A stretch of DNA of 63,352 bases from Pseudomonadota bacterium (GTDB lineage: Bacteria; Chloroflexota; Ktedonobacteria; Ktedonobacterales; JADMIN01). Position numbers and translations under genes: made by a program. Where the stretch lies: contig JAJPIU010000045.1 in NCBI GenBank assembly GCA_021324535.1, positions 1-63,352 of the forward strand, written 5' to 3'. Positions 44,004-51,592 of the stretch are shown here, piece by piece (position 1 is the stretch's first letter; every line of letters starts with the position of its first letter). The notes beneath the pieces were generated by a model. It did no database searches and had not been told where the DNA came from. It saw only the letters and a list, made by a program, of their open reading frames with translations.

Positions 44004-44849
44004 TTACGAAGGGAGCAAGCCCTGTTCACGCGCCGCACGCTGGGCCGCCGCCTGTGTTTCTTCAGCTACCCGTTGCGCCTTCTGGAGCGTATCGGCGACG
44101 CCTGCCTGCGCTGCCGTCTGCACACGTTCCACAAGGGCGTCGCGTGTCTTGCCCATCAGTTGATGTTCTTGCGGCGTCTCCGGCAGCATCAGGCCGATGA
44201 TGGCCCCGACCGCCAGCGCAGTTGCGCCCACCGCCAGGGGATTCGCATGCAGGGCGTCCTGTAGCCACGTTCCTGCCTGGGCGGCTTGCTGCCCAACCTG
44301 TGCTCCAAGCTGGCTTGCCTGCGCGCGCGCCTGGTCTACCACCTGCCCCGCCGCATCCTGCGCCTGAGCGACAAGTTGGCCGGTCGTGTCTTGCGCGCGT
44401 TCGGCGATCTGGCCTGCTGTGCCTTGCGCCTGCTGGGCCACCTGGGCGACCTGGCCCTGGGCGCGTCGCAGAGGCGCCTGGGCGACGAACAGTCCCACGC
44501 CAAGGCCAATCAACGCCAGGGGGATTGGATTCTGGCGCGCCTTATCGAGTAGCGACGAGCCAACATTCTTGGCGGCGTCTTGTGCGCTATTTGCCATTGT
44601 GCTCACACTCCTACTTGCCACTTCACGAACGACCTCCGAGACCTGCTCGGCGATAGCCTGCGGATGCACATGATCGCGCACGGCTCCAATCGCGCTCTGA
44701 GCCATATCCTGCGCAAGCGTCTGGGCCTGTGTAGCGACTGCCTGTGGGCGCAGCTTTTCTTGGATGGCGTCGAGCGCCTCGCTCATTTGCTCCCGCGTTT
44801 GCGCAATCGAACTGCGTATCTCCTCAGCGCGGGTTGCGTCATTGCTCAT
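44004..44849 (-). CDS. DUF3618-like Ala/Gln-rich membrane-associated protein
   Basis: The 281-residue protein begins with the DUF3618 pattern ATRAEEIRSSIAQTREQMSEALDAIQEKL. It then has long Ala/Gln amphipathic helices and two hydrophobic stretches (PIPLALIGLGVGLFVAQ, PLAVGATALAVGAIIGLML). It probably lies along or spans the cytoplasmic membrane. It is the last gene of a three-gene set (DUF883-like, holin-like, DUF3618) that parallels the enterobacterial yqjD-yqjE-yqjK arrangement. The start was set at MSNDATR after GAGGAAGGCAG. Confidence 0.82.
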   Translation of the reverse strand: MSNDATRAEEIRSSIAQTREQMSEALDAIQEKLRPQAVATQAQTLAQDMAQSAIGAVRDHVHPQAIAEQVSEVVREVASRSVSTMANSAQDAAKNVGSSLLDKARQNPIPLALIGLGVGLFVAQAPLRRAQGQVAQVAQQAQGTAGQIAERAQDTTGQLVAQAQDAAGQVVDQARAQASQLGAQVGQQAAQAGTWLQDALHANPLAVGATALAVGAIIGLMLPETPQEHQLMGKTRDALVERVQTAAQAGVADTLQKAQRVAEETQAAAQRAAREQGLLPS

Positions 44850-44886
44850 ACGACTGCTGCCTTCCTCACTTTTCTCAGGACTTTCC

Positions 44887-45318
44887 TCAAGCGCCAGGCG
44901 CGCTGACAAGCGTCTGCTGGGTCTGGTTGGCGGCTCGCTGAGCTTGCTTTGTGCGGTTTGCCTCGATAGTCTTTCTGACCCGTGCGCTGGTGAGCGGGCG
45001 ACCTATGCCACGGAGTCGCTGGCCGCCAATCAGAACCAGAATCAGGCCAAGAATCACTGTGGCGCCGCCGACGATGAGCGCCGCCAACCATTGGGCGACA
45101 ACCAGCGCAATGAGCAAAATCGCCCCGACCGCAAGAGCAAGTACACCGCCGCCAACGACTATTGCTCCCGCCAAGAGCAGCGTGACGCCCGTTCCGGCGC
45201 GCGAAACGGCGTGCGAGACCTCAAGTTTGGCCAACTCCACTTCCTGGCTGATCAGCGAGCTGATCCCCTGTGTCAGCGTTTGGAACAGTTCGCCCAGCGA
45301 GTGATTCGACGTGTCCAT
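44887..45318 (-). CDS. phage-holin-3_6-like (YqjE/Holin-X type) membrane protein
   Basis: The 143-residue protein has a short N-terminal amphipathic helix (LGELFQTLTQGISSLISQEVELAKLE), two hydrophobic segments (TLLLAGAIVVGGGVLALAVGA and the helix after it) and a basic tail. This is the profile of the YqjE/actinobacterial Holin-X family. Despite the name, members are chromosomal membrane proteins and not phage lysis genes. It follows the DUF883-like gene by 4 bases and precedes the DUF3618 gene, a conserved combination. Confidence 0.85.
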   Translation of the reverse strand: MDTSNHSLGELFQTLTQGISSLISQEVELAKLEVSHAVSRAGTGVTLLLAGAIVVGGGVLALAVGAILLIALVVAQWLAALIVGGATVILGLILVLIGGQRLRGIGRPLTSARVRKTIEANRTKQAQRAANQTQQTLVSAPGA

Positions 45319-45322
45319 AATC

Positions 45323-45895
45323 TCACCCTTGCCCCTGGGAGGAATTATCGCCCTGGCTCGTGCTCTTCAGGAAACGCGCTCCCAGTAACCCAAGAGCAAA
45401 CGCGCCAGCGACGAAGACAAGGGGCTGACGCTCGATCAGCCGCTCGGTATCCTTGACCAGATCGCTGAGGGTACTCTTGCGCAGGTAGTCCGATGCCTGA
45501 TCGATACGCGCTGTGGCGGCGTCGAGGTAGTCGGCAAGCGTCTCCTGATGGTGCGAGCGGAGGCTCTGGCTGGCCTGGCTGGCGGCGTCGGAGAGGGCGG
45601 AAAGCCCCTCACCGGCCTGGGTAAGCTGTTTCTGCGCCTGTGTGTTGATCTGTGTGGCTGCCTGCTGGCGGGCCGTATCAACAGTTTCAAGCGTGCGCTG
45701 CTGTGCCTGTTGCAAGGCGCTACGCACTGTGTCGCCTACATTATCCAGCGGGCTTGTAGATGTGCTTGGCTGCGTCTGTGTTGGTGTCGCAGGCGAAAGC
45801 GCAGTGGATGACGTGGAAGACGTAGACGACGGATATTGGCTTGTGGGATCTCCACTCATATTTCCCTGGTTTCCCAGGGTATCCTGTTGATCCAT
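45323..45895 (-). CDS. ElaB/YqjD/DUF883-like protein
   Basis: The 190-residue protein has a Ser/Thr/Pro-rich N-terminus (about 1-55). Long helices follow (TVRSALQQAQQRTLETVDTA, TLADYLDAATARIDQASDYL), and a C-terminal hydrophobic helix (PLVFVAGAFALGLLGARFL) ends the fold. This is the layout of DUF883 proteins such as E. coli YqjD and ElaB, which anchor in the inner membrane and bind ribosomes in stationary phase. Transfer of that role is inference. It heads the three-gene module. The start was placed at MDQQDTL after GGAGAGAAC. Confidence 0.78.
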   Translation of the reverse strand: MDQQDTLGNQGNMSGDPTSQYPSSTSSTSSTALSPATPTQTQPSTSTSPLDNVGDTVRSALQQAQQRTLETVDTARQQAATQINTQAQKQLTQAGEGLSALSDAASQASQSLRSHHQETLADYLDAATARIDQASDYLRKSTLSDLVKDTERLIERQPLVFVAGAFALGLLGARFLKSTSQGDNSSQGQG

Positions 45896-46249
45896 AGTGT
45901 TGTTCTCTCCTGAAGAGCTTGGTGGCGCCTCTGGCGCGTCTCCACCATGAAACGGCTGGAACATGGCGCACACCGGGCATACAGCGCCCGTCACGCTTAC
46001 TGTGCAATTCTGGCGCCAGCCTGTTTTAGGGAGCAAAGGAGTTTTCTTGGCGGGGAAATATCGCCAACGCTTGCTTGCGCCAGTTGCTTGATTTGGCGCT
46101 ATTCTTGCTTGGCTTTTTTGGCTTTGGCCGCATCCTACAGCCGCATCACATAGAGAGCAGCCACCTATGGCGATCTCTACACAATCTATACAGCGCTTAG
46201 ATGGGGTGGTATCAAACACCTATGGAGCAAACACCTATGGAGCAGCCTC
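45896..46249. other. intergenic region without a supported gene
   Basis: The 354-base divergent gap shows no convincing coding frame. A minus-strand frame continues from the DUF883-like gene but has no ribosome site and no conserved feature. The right end holds a 15-base tandem duplication at 46213-46242. Confidence 0.6.
46213..46242. repeat. 15-base tandem duplication upstream of the 46250 gene
   Basis: CAAACACCTATGGAG occurs twice head-to-tail (46213-46227 and 46228-46242), ending 7 bases before the ATG at 46250. The second TATGGAG may act as the ribosome binding site. Confidence 0.75.
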
Positions 46250-47017
46250 ATGATGAATAGGAGCAAGAGCGCGCGTTACCCGTTTGCAGAAAGCATCCAT
46301 TCAGGCGCAGGGACAGGGGATCAGGCGCCGCGCGTGGCTTCTGGGAGCGCCGGGCCAGCGCGGCCTTCCGCCGGTTCAACAGGGTGGATCAGGATGACCG
46401 CGCCGGTTGCGCCGGTAGTCTACCCTGGCTTGCCGATGGAGTTTCAGCCGTCGCGCTGGCGGACTGAGCAAGAGTATCAAGCGATGCGGCGACAGGAGCT
46501 TCGTCAGGCATACGCCGGATGTATACGGGTGGCGTACGACCGGTTTCTCAATCATCCCGAATGCCAGGCGACCTATGTGCGCTTTACCGCGTGTTCAGTC
46601 CAGACACCGGAGCAGGCAGAGTTGGCTAGCGAGATGACGCATCATAAGGTCAGCAAGCTCCTGAGTGTGTTGCGCTGGCGTGTAACGCCGCTCATCATGG
46701 ATGTGGCCGACCTGATAGTGGGAGCAGCGGCGACGCAGGAGTGGGAGCGCGCCGTCAACCGGCTGCTTGGCAGCGTTTGCTATGCGCCAGGTGAGATGAC
46801 ATATCTGTTTGGCCAGTATGATTCTCAGCAACGCCCAGAAAGCGCTGAAGCAATCGCGACCTCTGTGCAGTATTTGCGTGCGATACCTCCCGCCGAGGCC
46901 CGGCGCTTACGCCATGCCCTCTGGCGGTCACGTGAGGAGGTTGAGGAAATCTTGTTTGTGCTCTGGGCCGAGGCGCAGCACGCCGCGCAAACGGTTCGCC
47001 TGGCGCCTCAGCCTTAA
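46250..47017 (+). CDS. hypothetical protein
   Basis: The family is not recognised. The 255-residue protein has a low-complexity N-terminus (1-60). A helical, soluble body follows, with two Trp/Arg-rich helices (WRTEQEYQAMRRQELRQAY and VSKLLSVLRWRVTPLIMDVA). A C-terminal part is rich in Ala/Glu/Arg helices ending EEILFVLWAEAQ. There is no signal peptide and no clear transmembrane segment. The ATGATG start is preceded by GGAG from the tandem duplication. The gene stands alone, 103 bases from the convergent speD-DHS gene. Confidence 0.7.
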   Translation: MMNRSKSARYPFAESIHSGAGTGDQAPRVASGSAGPARPSAGSTGWIRMTAPVAPVVYPGLPMEFQPSRWRTEQEYQAMRRQELRQAYAGCIRVAYDRFLNHPECQATYVRFTACSVQTPEQAELASEMTHHKVSKLLSVLRWRVTPLIMDVADLIVGAAATQEWERAVNRLLGSVCYAPGEMTYLFGQYDSQQRPESAEAIATSVQYLRAIPPAEARRLRHALWRSREEVEEILFVLWAEAQHAAQTVRLAPQP

Positions 47018-47119
47018 ACACGATTCCCCTTTCCTGTGTGAGGAAGGCGTCAGGTCTTCCGTCTCCCCCTTCCCCACACGGGAAGAGGGCTAATGAAGGG
47101 ACGATGGGGTAGGGCTCCG

Positions 47120-48664
47120 CTAGTGTACGCCAGCCAGTGTCGCCTCGCGTCTCTGGCGTTTCGGCTCCTTCACGGATCGAGTAGAGGCGGCCTGCCAGCG
47201 CAGGGTCTGGCGTGGTGTGGGCAACCGTTGCGCCAACCCCGTCACCAGCAACGGCAGTGCAAGCGAGGCGTCGGCGGGAACAGTAATGGGGGGCGTATCA
47301 GTCTTATCTGTAAGCGCCATCCCTTGCCGCAGGAAGTCGCTCGCCAGCCCGTCGGCGCCCGAAATCTGTGCTACCTCTGATCGAGTTTGCAGCAGTTCCG
47401 CCAGCGCCAGCATATCGCCGGTCGCGTCGAGCGTGAGTCGTTTGCCCCGCGCCTGAGCCGCCAGCAGTTCACGGCCAATCAGGCTGACGGGCAGATCGGG
47501 CGTGAAGATGGCGATTCCTTTCTGCGCCGCAGCCTGCAACACGCCCTTGCGCGGCACTTGAGTGGTCAGCCGCTCGCCCAGCCGTCGCCACAGCGCGGCG
47601 CCCGTCAGTGCTTCGGCCCCCTGTTCATCCGCCAGCGCGGCCAACTCGTCGGCAAGGTAGGCGCGTGTGCGGGCGCGTCCCTCATCGGTCATCTGGCTCA
47701 GAGCGCTTGCCTCATCGGCAAGATGCGCGTGCCCGAGCGCCTCGTAGAGATCGGCGAAGAGGTCGTCGGCGCTGGCGATCAGCATATCCACAAAGCCATG
47801 CTCGATGGCATACACCAGCGTCTCGCGTAGGCCATCGGCGATGACAGGCGCGGCCAGCGTCAGCGCGATGACGGTTCGCTCATCGCGGGCGGCGCGCTCC
47901 CACTGCGCCAATGATTGACCAAGTGTGCGCCCCTGGCCGCCGCTGGCGCTCAACTTATCCAGCAGTCCACTGATCGAGGCGGTGGGATTGATCTGCACAG
48001 GCTCGCATACGGGCAAGACACGCCCATCGGGCAGCTTGTGGGATCCGGCTGGCGAGAGCCTGTGAATCGTTGCGCCAGCGCGGGCGCTGAGCGCGTCAGC
48101 GCCGTATGTGCCTATATCGGGTGTAACACCGTATTGCGGCCAGAGCATACGCCCGCCCGCAATCTGCGAATCGGTGGCTGGCGTTGATGGGGTGGTGGGC
48201 GCGTCTGGCAGGGCAGGCTCATTGCTTACGATTCCAGCGGCCAGCCGCGCCTCAGCAGCGGCGATCAGTTCGTCTGTGGCGCCCAGGCGTCCGTGGTGTG
48301 GCCCCTTGAACGAGAGGCCGCGCTGCAAGAGGATACGATCCATCTCGCCAACTGAGAAGGCGTCGCGGATATAGGCGATGGCTAACTCGTGGTCGAAGTT
48401 CTTGCAGGAGAAGATGTCGAGCGTGAAGTAGTCAAGCTCTGGGAAGGTGTGGATAGCGATATGGCTCTCGGCAATCACCACCAGACCCGAGACACCCGAA
48501 TAGGCAGGGTCGGGCGCCTGGTACTCAAACATATAGGGGCCGCCGATCTTGGTCATGCCAATGGCGGTGGGATAGTCATTCAAGACTTGCTCGACGATGT
48601 TGCGATCCGCCAGCTTGCGGGTATCGCACCGGGAGCCGTCAATCATCAGGTGGGGTCCGAACAT
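47120..48664 (-). CDS. S-adenosylmethionine decarboxylase fused to a deoxyhypusine synthase-like domain
   Basis: The 514-residue protein has two polyamine-linked domains. Residues 1-125 are a complete SpeD/SpeH-type AdoMet decarboxylase. ESHIAIHTFPE holds the self-cleavage site Glu66-Ser67, with His72 and Cys87 (SCKNF) also conserved. After a linker (130-200), residues about 225-510 resemble deoxyhypusine synthase: RTLGQSLAQWERAARDE, ADGLRETLVYAIEHGFVDML and the late ADASLALPLLVTGLAQ. The GGG-V-K-H NAD-binding stretch is missing, and a Lys in LTDKTDTPP lies near the expected position of the catalytic Lys. The product of the second domain is unknown; homospermidine- or aminopropyl-type chemistry is a guess. 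The start MFGPHLMIDG matches SpeD; ATG at 48724 is an alternative. Confidence 0.8.
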   Translation of the reverse strand: MFGPHLMIDGSRCDTRKLADRNIVEQVLNDYPTAIGMTKIGGPYMFEYQAPDPAYSGVSGLVVIAESHIAIHTFPELDYFTLDIFSCKNFDHELAIAYIRDAFSVGEMDRILLQRGLSFKGPHHGRLGATDELIAAAEARLAAGIVSNEPALPDAPTTPSTPATDSQIAGGRMLWPQYGVTPDIGTYGADALSARAGATIHRLSPAGSHKLPDGRVLPVCEPVQINPTASISGLLDKLSASGGQGRTLGQSLAQWERAARDERTVIALTLAAPVIADGLRETLVYAIEHGFVDMLIASADDLFADLYEALGHAHLADEASALSQMTDEGRARTRAYLADELAALADEQGAEALTGAALWRRLGERLTTQVPRKGVLQAAAQKGIAIFTPDLPVSLIGRELLAAQARGKRLTLDATGDMLALAELLQTRSEVAQISGADGLASDFLRQGMALTDKTDTPPITVPADASLALPLLVTGLAQRLPTPRQTLRWQAASTRSVKEPKRQRREATLAGVH

Positions 48665-49154
48665 CGGCGTCTCTTTCTCGGCCAGCGAGGGCCAGGAACG
48701 GGGTGCGTGCTCATGTAGTCTCATAGGCGAGACGATTGGCACGGCGCCTCAACGCGACGCAGACGCCAGACGCGCTCCCAGGACGCAAATGGTCTGGAGA
48801 GGATAGGCGTGCGTCGTCAACTGCCGCCTGTCCGCAGGGTCGCCGGATTGCGCATCGGCTGAGGGCAGACGGTGGAAAGAATGGCGAGCGAGAACACCAC
48901 ACGCTCAGCGCGGCGCTCCGCAGGGGTGGGATGCGTGCGGCCTAAGCCGCTGCTACTCCCATCAGCGTCCATACAATGCCACTTTCTGTGCGTCGAACTC
49001 CCTATCCCGCGCATGTCTACATTTGGGGTCGGCGATTGCATATCACATCTGCCAACCGGCGCGGGGAGGCGGCCCGACGTAGCGAGACAACACTCCGGCG
49101 AGGAAACGTATGTTTGCCCCAGCAATGTACTATAAGACAGAGCAAGGGCAAACG
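48665..49154 (-). promoter_or_regulatory. long structured leader region upstream of the speD fusion
   Basis: No coding frame is convincing in these 490 bases. On the minus strand a nested hairpin is formed by TGGGA/TCCCA (48961-48957 with 48931-48927) around GCGGC-loop-GCCGC (48950-48946 with 48941-48937). The GGG of the outer arm can pair instead, within GCTGA-T-GGG (48966-48958), with CCC-TCAGC (48865-48858). Mutually exclusive pairings in the leader of a biosynthetic gene are compatible with a riboswitch or attenuator, but no known class was recognised. Confidence 0.35.
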
Positions 49155-49358
49155 TCAAGCAAGACAGAAGACCGCATCCCAATCCAAATGAACGTATTCG
49201 GGGTCTTGCCCTTGTTGGCGATACAGTTCTTTCCACTCAGCTATCAATTCGTCGCGCTCACGATCCAGGTCGTCCCACTCTCGCTCAAGCGCCTCACGTT
49301 CGGCTGCTGTAGCATCTTCCGGCATGCCGCCAGCCATCACCTGCTGCTCATTGTACAT
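49155..49358 (-). CDS. small charged hypothetical protein
   Basis: The 67-residue protein is helical and highly acidic/basic (EREALEREWDDLDRERDEL and IAEWKELYRQQGQDPEY), probably a short coiled coil, with no known family. The start MYNEQQ is strongly supported by AAGGAGGA 6 bases upstream. A promoter and a perfect hairpin lie directly before it, so it is a genuinely expressed small gene. It is monocistronic between the speD fusion and RNase J genes. Confidence 0.75.
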   Translation of the reverse strand: MYNEQQVMAGGMPEDATAAEREALEREWDDLDRERDELIAEWKELYRQQGQDPEYVHLDWDAVFCLA

Positions 49359-49370
49359 AGTATCCTCCTT

Positions 49371-49400
49371 GTGGCTGTGAGCAAGATAGATCACAGCCAC
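49371..49400 (-). promoter_or_regulatory. 5'-UTR hairpin directly before the Shine-Dalgarno sequence
   Basis: On the minus strand GTGGCTGTGA and TCACAGCCAC form a perfect 10-bp stem with a 10-base loop. It ends one or two bases before AAGGAGGA of the 67-residue gene. It could stabilise the mRNA or control ribosome access. Confidence 0.6.
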
Positions 49401-49401
49401 A

Positions 49402-49431
49402 ACTCTATTGCACTATTGAGACAATTGTCAA
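49402..49431 (-). promoter_or_regulatory. sigma70-type promoter of the 67-residue gene
   Basis: On the minus strand TTGACA (49431-49426) and TAGAGT (49407-49402) are separated by 18 bases. Transcription would begin at the base of the hairpin, so the hairpin would sit at or near the 5' end of the mRNA. Confidence 0.6.
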
Positions 49432-49444
49432 GCGCCCCCGCAGC

Positions 49445-51271
49445 CTACACCTCGACCACCAGAGGCAGGATCATCGGGCGACGGCGGTTTTGTTCGTAGA
49501 TGAAATCGCTGAGTGTATCGCGTATCTTGTTCTTCAGGTAGTTCCAGTCGGCGGTATGGCCGGGCGCCTGGCTATGCTTCATGAACGCCTGGCTCACCCG
49601 TGCGCGCGCCGCCTCCATCAGCGCCTCAGATTCCCGTTCGTAAACGAAGCCGCGCGAGATGATGTCTGGCCCGGCCAGCGGTTCGCCCGTCTCGGCGTCC
49701 ACCGTCAGCACCACGACGATCACACCGTCACTGGAGAGCACGCGCCGGTCACGCAGCACGATCTGCCCCACATCGCCAACGCCTGTGCCATCCACATACA
49801 CATTGCCGCACGGCGCGTGATCCACAATCTTGATACCGCCCTCAGCCGACGCCTCGATGATGTCGCCATCCTGCGCGACGACGACGTTCTCGCGTGGGAC
49901 ACCCATGCTCACTGCGACGTTTGCATGGTGCGCCAGCATGCGGTACTCCCCATGTACCGGAATCACATAGCGGGGACGCACGAGCGCCAGCATCAGCTTG
50001 ATCTCTTCGCGGCTGGCGTGGCCGGAGACATGCACCTGGGCCAACCCCTGGTAAAGCACATTGGCGCCCTGGCGCATCAGGTTATCTACATTGCGCGAGA
50101 CAGCGCGCTCGTTGCCGACGATGGGCGTGGAACTCAGCACGACGGTATCGCCCGGCTGAATCTGCACCAGCCAGTGGTCGCCGTTGGCGATCTTCGTGAG
50201 CGCGGAGGTTGGTTCGCCCTGGCTGCCCGTACAGATAATGATCAACTTGTGCGCAGGTGTCTTGGCAATATCGTCAGCCGAGATCAGCACACCGACCGGA
50301 ACGTTGAGATAGCCCAGTTCAATCGCCATCTGCACGTTGTTGACCATCGAGCGGCCCACCAGCGCCACCTGTCGCCCGTAGCGCACAGCGATGTCAACAA
50401 TCTGCTGCACGCGCGAGATGAGCGAGGCAAAAGTGGCGATGATCACGCGCCCCTGGCTGTGGCTGATGATCTCGTCAAACGTCTGGCTGATCACCTGCTC
50501 AGAGGGGGTATAGCCAGGGCTATCTACACGGGTGGAGTCGCCGCAGAGGACAAGCACGCCCTCATGTCCAAGCTGCGCGAGGCCGCCAATATCGGCGTGC
50601 AGACCATCCACAGGCGTGAAGTCAAATTTGTAGTCGCCGGTATGGACGACGTTTCCGGCTGGTGTGCGGATGACAACCGCCACAGCGTCGGGGATGCTGT
50701 GGTTGATGCGCAGGAAGCTGACGGCGCACGCCCCTGCATTGATTGTCTCTCCCGGCGTCACCTCGCGCAGGGTGGCGTGATCGAGCACGCGGCGCTCACG
50801 CAGCTTAACGGCTATCAGTCCCAGGGTCAGCTTGGTGGCGTAGACGGGAGGATAGCCCAACTGCGGCAGCAGATAGGGCAGCGCGCCAATGTGATCCTCA
50901 TGGCCGTGGGTAATGAAAAAACCTCGGATGCGGTCGAGCTTATCGGCGAGGTAGGTGACATCGGGGATCACCAGGTCAACGCCCAGCATCTCCTCGTCGG
51001 GGAACATCAGGCCCCCGTCAACGATCACGATGTCCTCGCCGTACTCGATCGCCATCATGTTTTTGCCGATCTCGCCCAGGCCGCCCAGTGGCGTGAAGCG
51101 GATTGGCTGAGACGCCTGTGTGCTTTTTGCGCGTGTCGCGGGGATGGGGCGGCTGGCTGGCGCCCTTTGGCCGCGTTGCGTCTGTGTTGGCTGGTTCTCC
51201 TTATCCGGTTGGTTGGCTTGATACGCTTGGTTTGGTTGGCCGGGAATATGTGGCCCTCTGCGTGTTCCCAT
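49445..51271 (-). CDS. rnj: ribonuclease J
   Basis: The 608-residue protein is an RNase J, a beta-CASP metallo-beta-lactamase ribonuclease with 5'-exo- and endonuclease activity in RNA processing. RFTPLGGLGEIGKNM opens the fold and the metal site is ITHGHEDHIGALPYLL. CGDSTRVDSPGYTPSE and HVSGHASREEIKLML are the beta-CASP motifs. A Gln/Arg/Pro-rich N-terminal extension of about 50 residues precedes the fold. The start at 51271 was preferred over the long upstream frame, which runs through the divergent promoter region. It is expected in the cytoplasm, possibly in a degradosome. Confidence 0.93.
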   Translation of the reverse strand: MGTRRGPHIPGQPNQAYQANQPDKENQPTQTQRGQRAPASRPIPATRAKSTQASQPIRFTPLGGLGEIGKNMMAIEYGEDIVIVDGGLMFPDEEMLGVDLVIPDVTYLADKLDRIRGFFITHGHEDHIGALPYLLPQLGYPPVYATKLTLGLIAVKLRERRVLDHATLREVTPGETINAGACAVSFLRINHSIPDAVAVVIRTPAGNVVHTGDYKFDFTPVDGLHADIGGLAQLGHEGVLVLCGDSTRVDSPGYTPSEQVISQTFDEIISHSQGRVIIATFASLISRVQQIVDIAVRYGRQVALVGRSMVNNVQMAIELGYLNVPVGVLISADDIAKTPAHKLIIICTGSQGEPTSALTKIANGDHWLVQIQPGDTVVLSSTPIVGNERAVSRNVDNLMRQGANVLYQGLAQVHVSGHASREEIKLMLALVRPRYVIPVHGEYRMLAHHANVAVSMGVPRENVVVAQDGDIIEASAEGGIKIVDHAPCGNVYVDGTGVGDVGQIVLRDRRVLSSDGVIVVVLTVDAETGEPLAGPDIISRGFVYERESEALMEAARARVSQAFMKHSQAPGHTADWNYLKNKIRDTLSDFIYEQNRRRPMILPLVVEV

Positions 51272-51592
51272 ACGGTAGACATTCCTTCTGGCCGTGAAGG
51301 GGATTCTCCACGGCGATAACTGTTTGCCTCTATTGTTCCTCCCCATACTTGTGGGGGTGGGTGAAACGTGATGGAAGTTGATTCTTTTGTTGCGCATTCT
51401 CATCGTATAGTGTCGGCTGATCGGGTAGGACTTGTCAACGTGGCGGGCCAATTGGGCGGCGGGTTGTGAGGCGCCTGATCTTTGCGCAATCGAGAAGTAC
51501 CGGAAGTACCCACAGAACATTGGCCTAGGAATGGCCGTTATAGATTGATGGGATGGCGCAAACCCAATGAGGATAAAGGAGAACATATCATC
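51272..51592. other. divergent promoter region of RNase J and the DUF2156 gene
   Basis: The 321-base gap has no supported gene. On the minus strand TTGACA is at 51438-51433, but the nearest -10-like TATACG is 23 bases away, so no confident promoter can be drawn. The right end carries the AAAGGAG ribosome site of the DUF2156 gene. Confidence 0.55.

Noticed and set aside
44887-45318. Prophage holin
   Set aside because: No other phage gene is near. The family is chromosomal (YqjE/Holin-X) and the gene sits in a conserved envelope module.
48858-48966. T-box riboswitch in the speD leader
   Set aside because: A GGAGTAG-like element and a TGTGGTG stretch were noticed, but the conserved antiterminator bulge (GGTGGnACCGCG type) is absent and the gene is not amino-acid or tRNA related.
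49490-51319. 609-codon open frame on the plus strand
   Set aside because: It is exactly antisense to RNase J, whose motifs are unmistakable. It is His- and Ala-rich without a family and is a mirror of codon bias.
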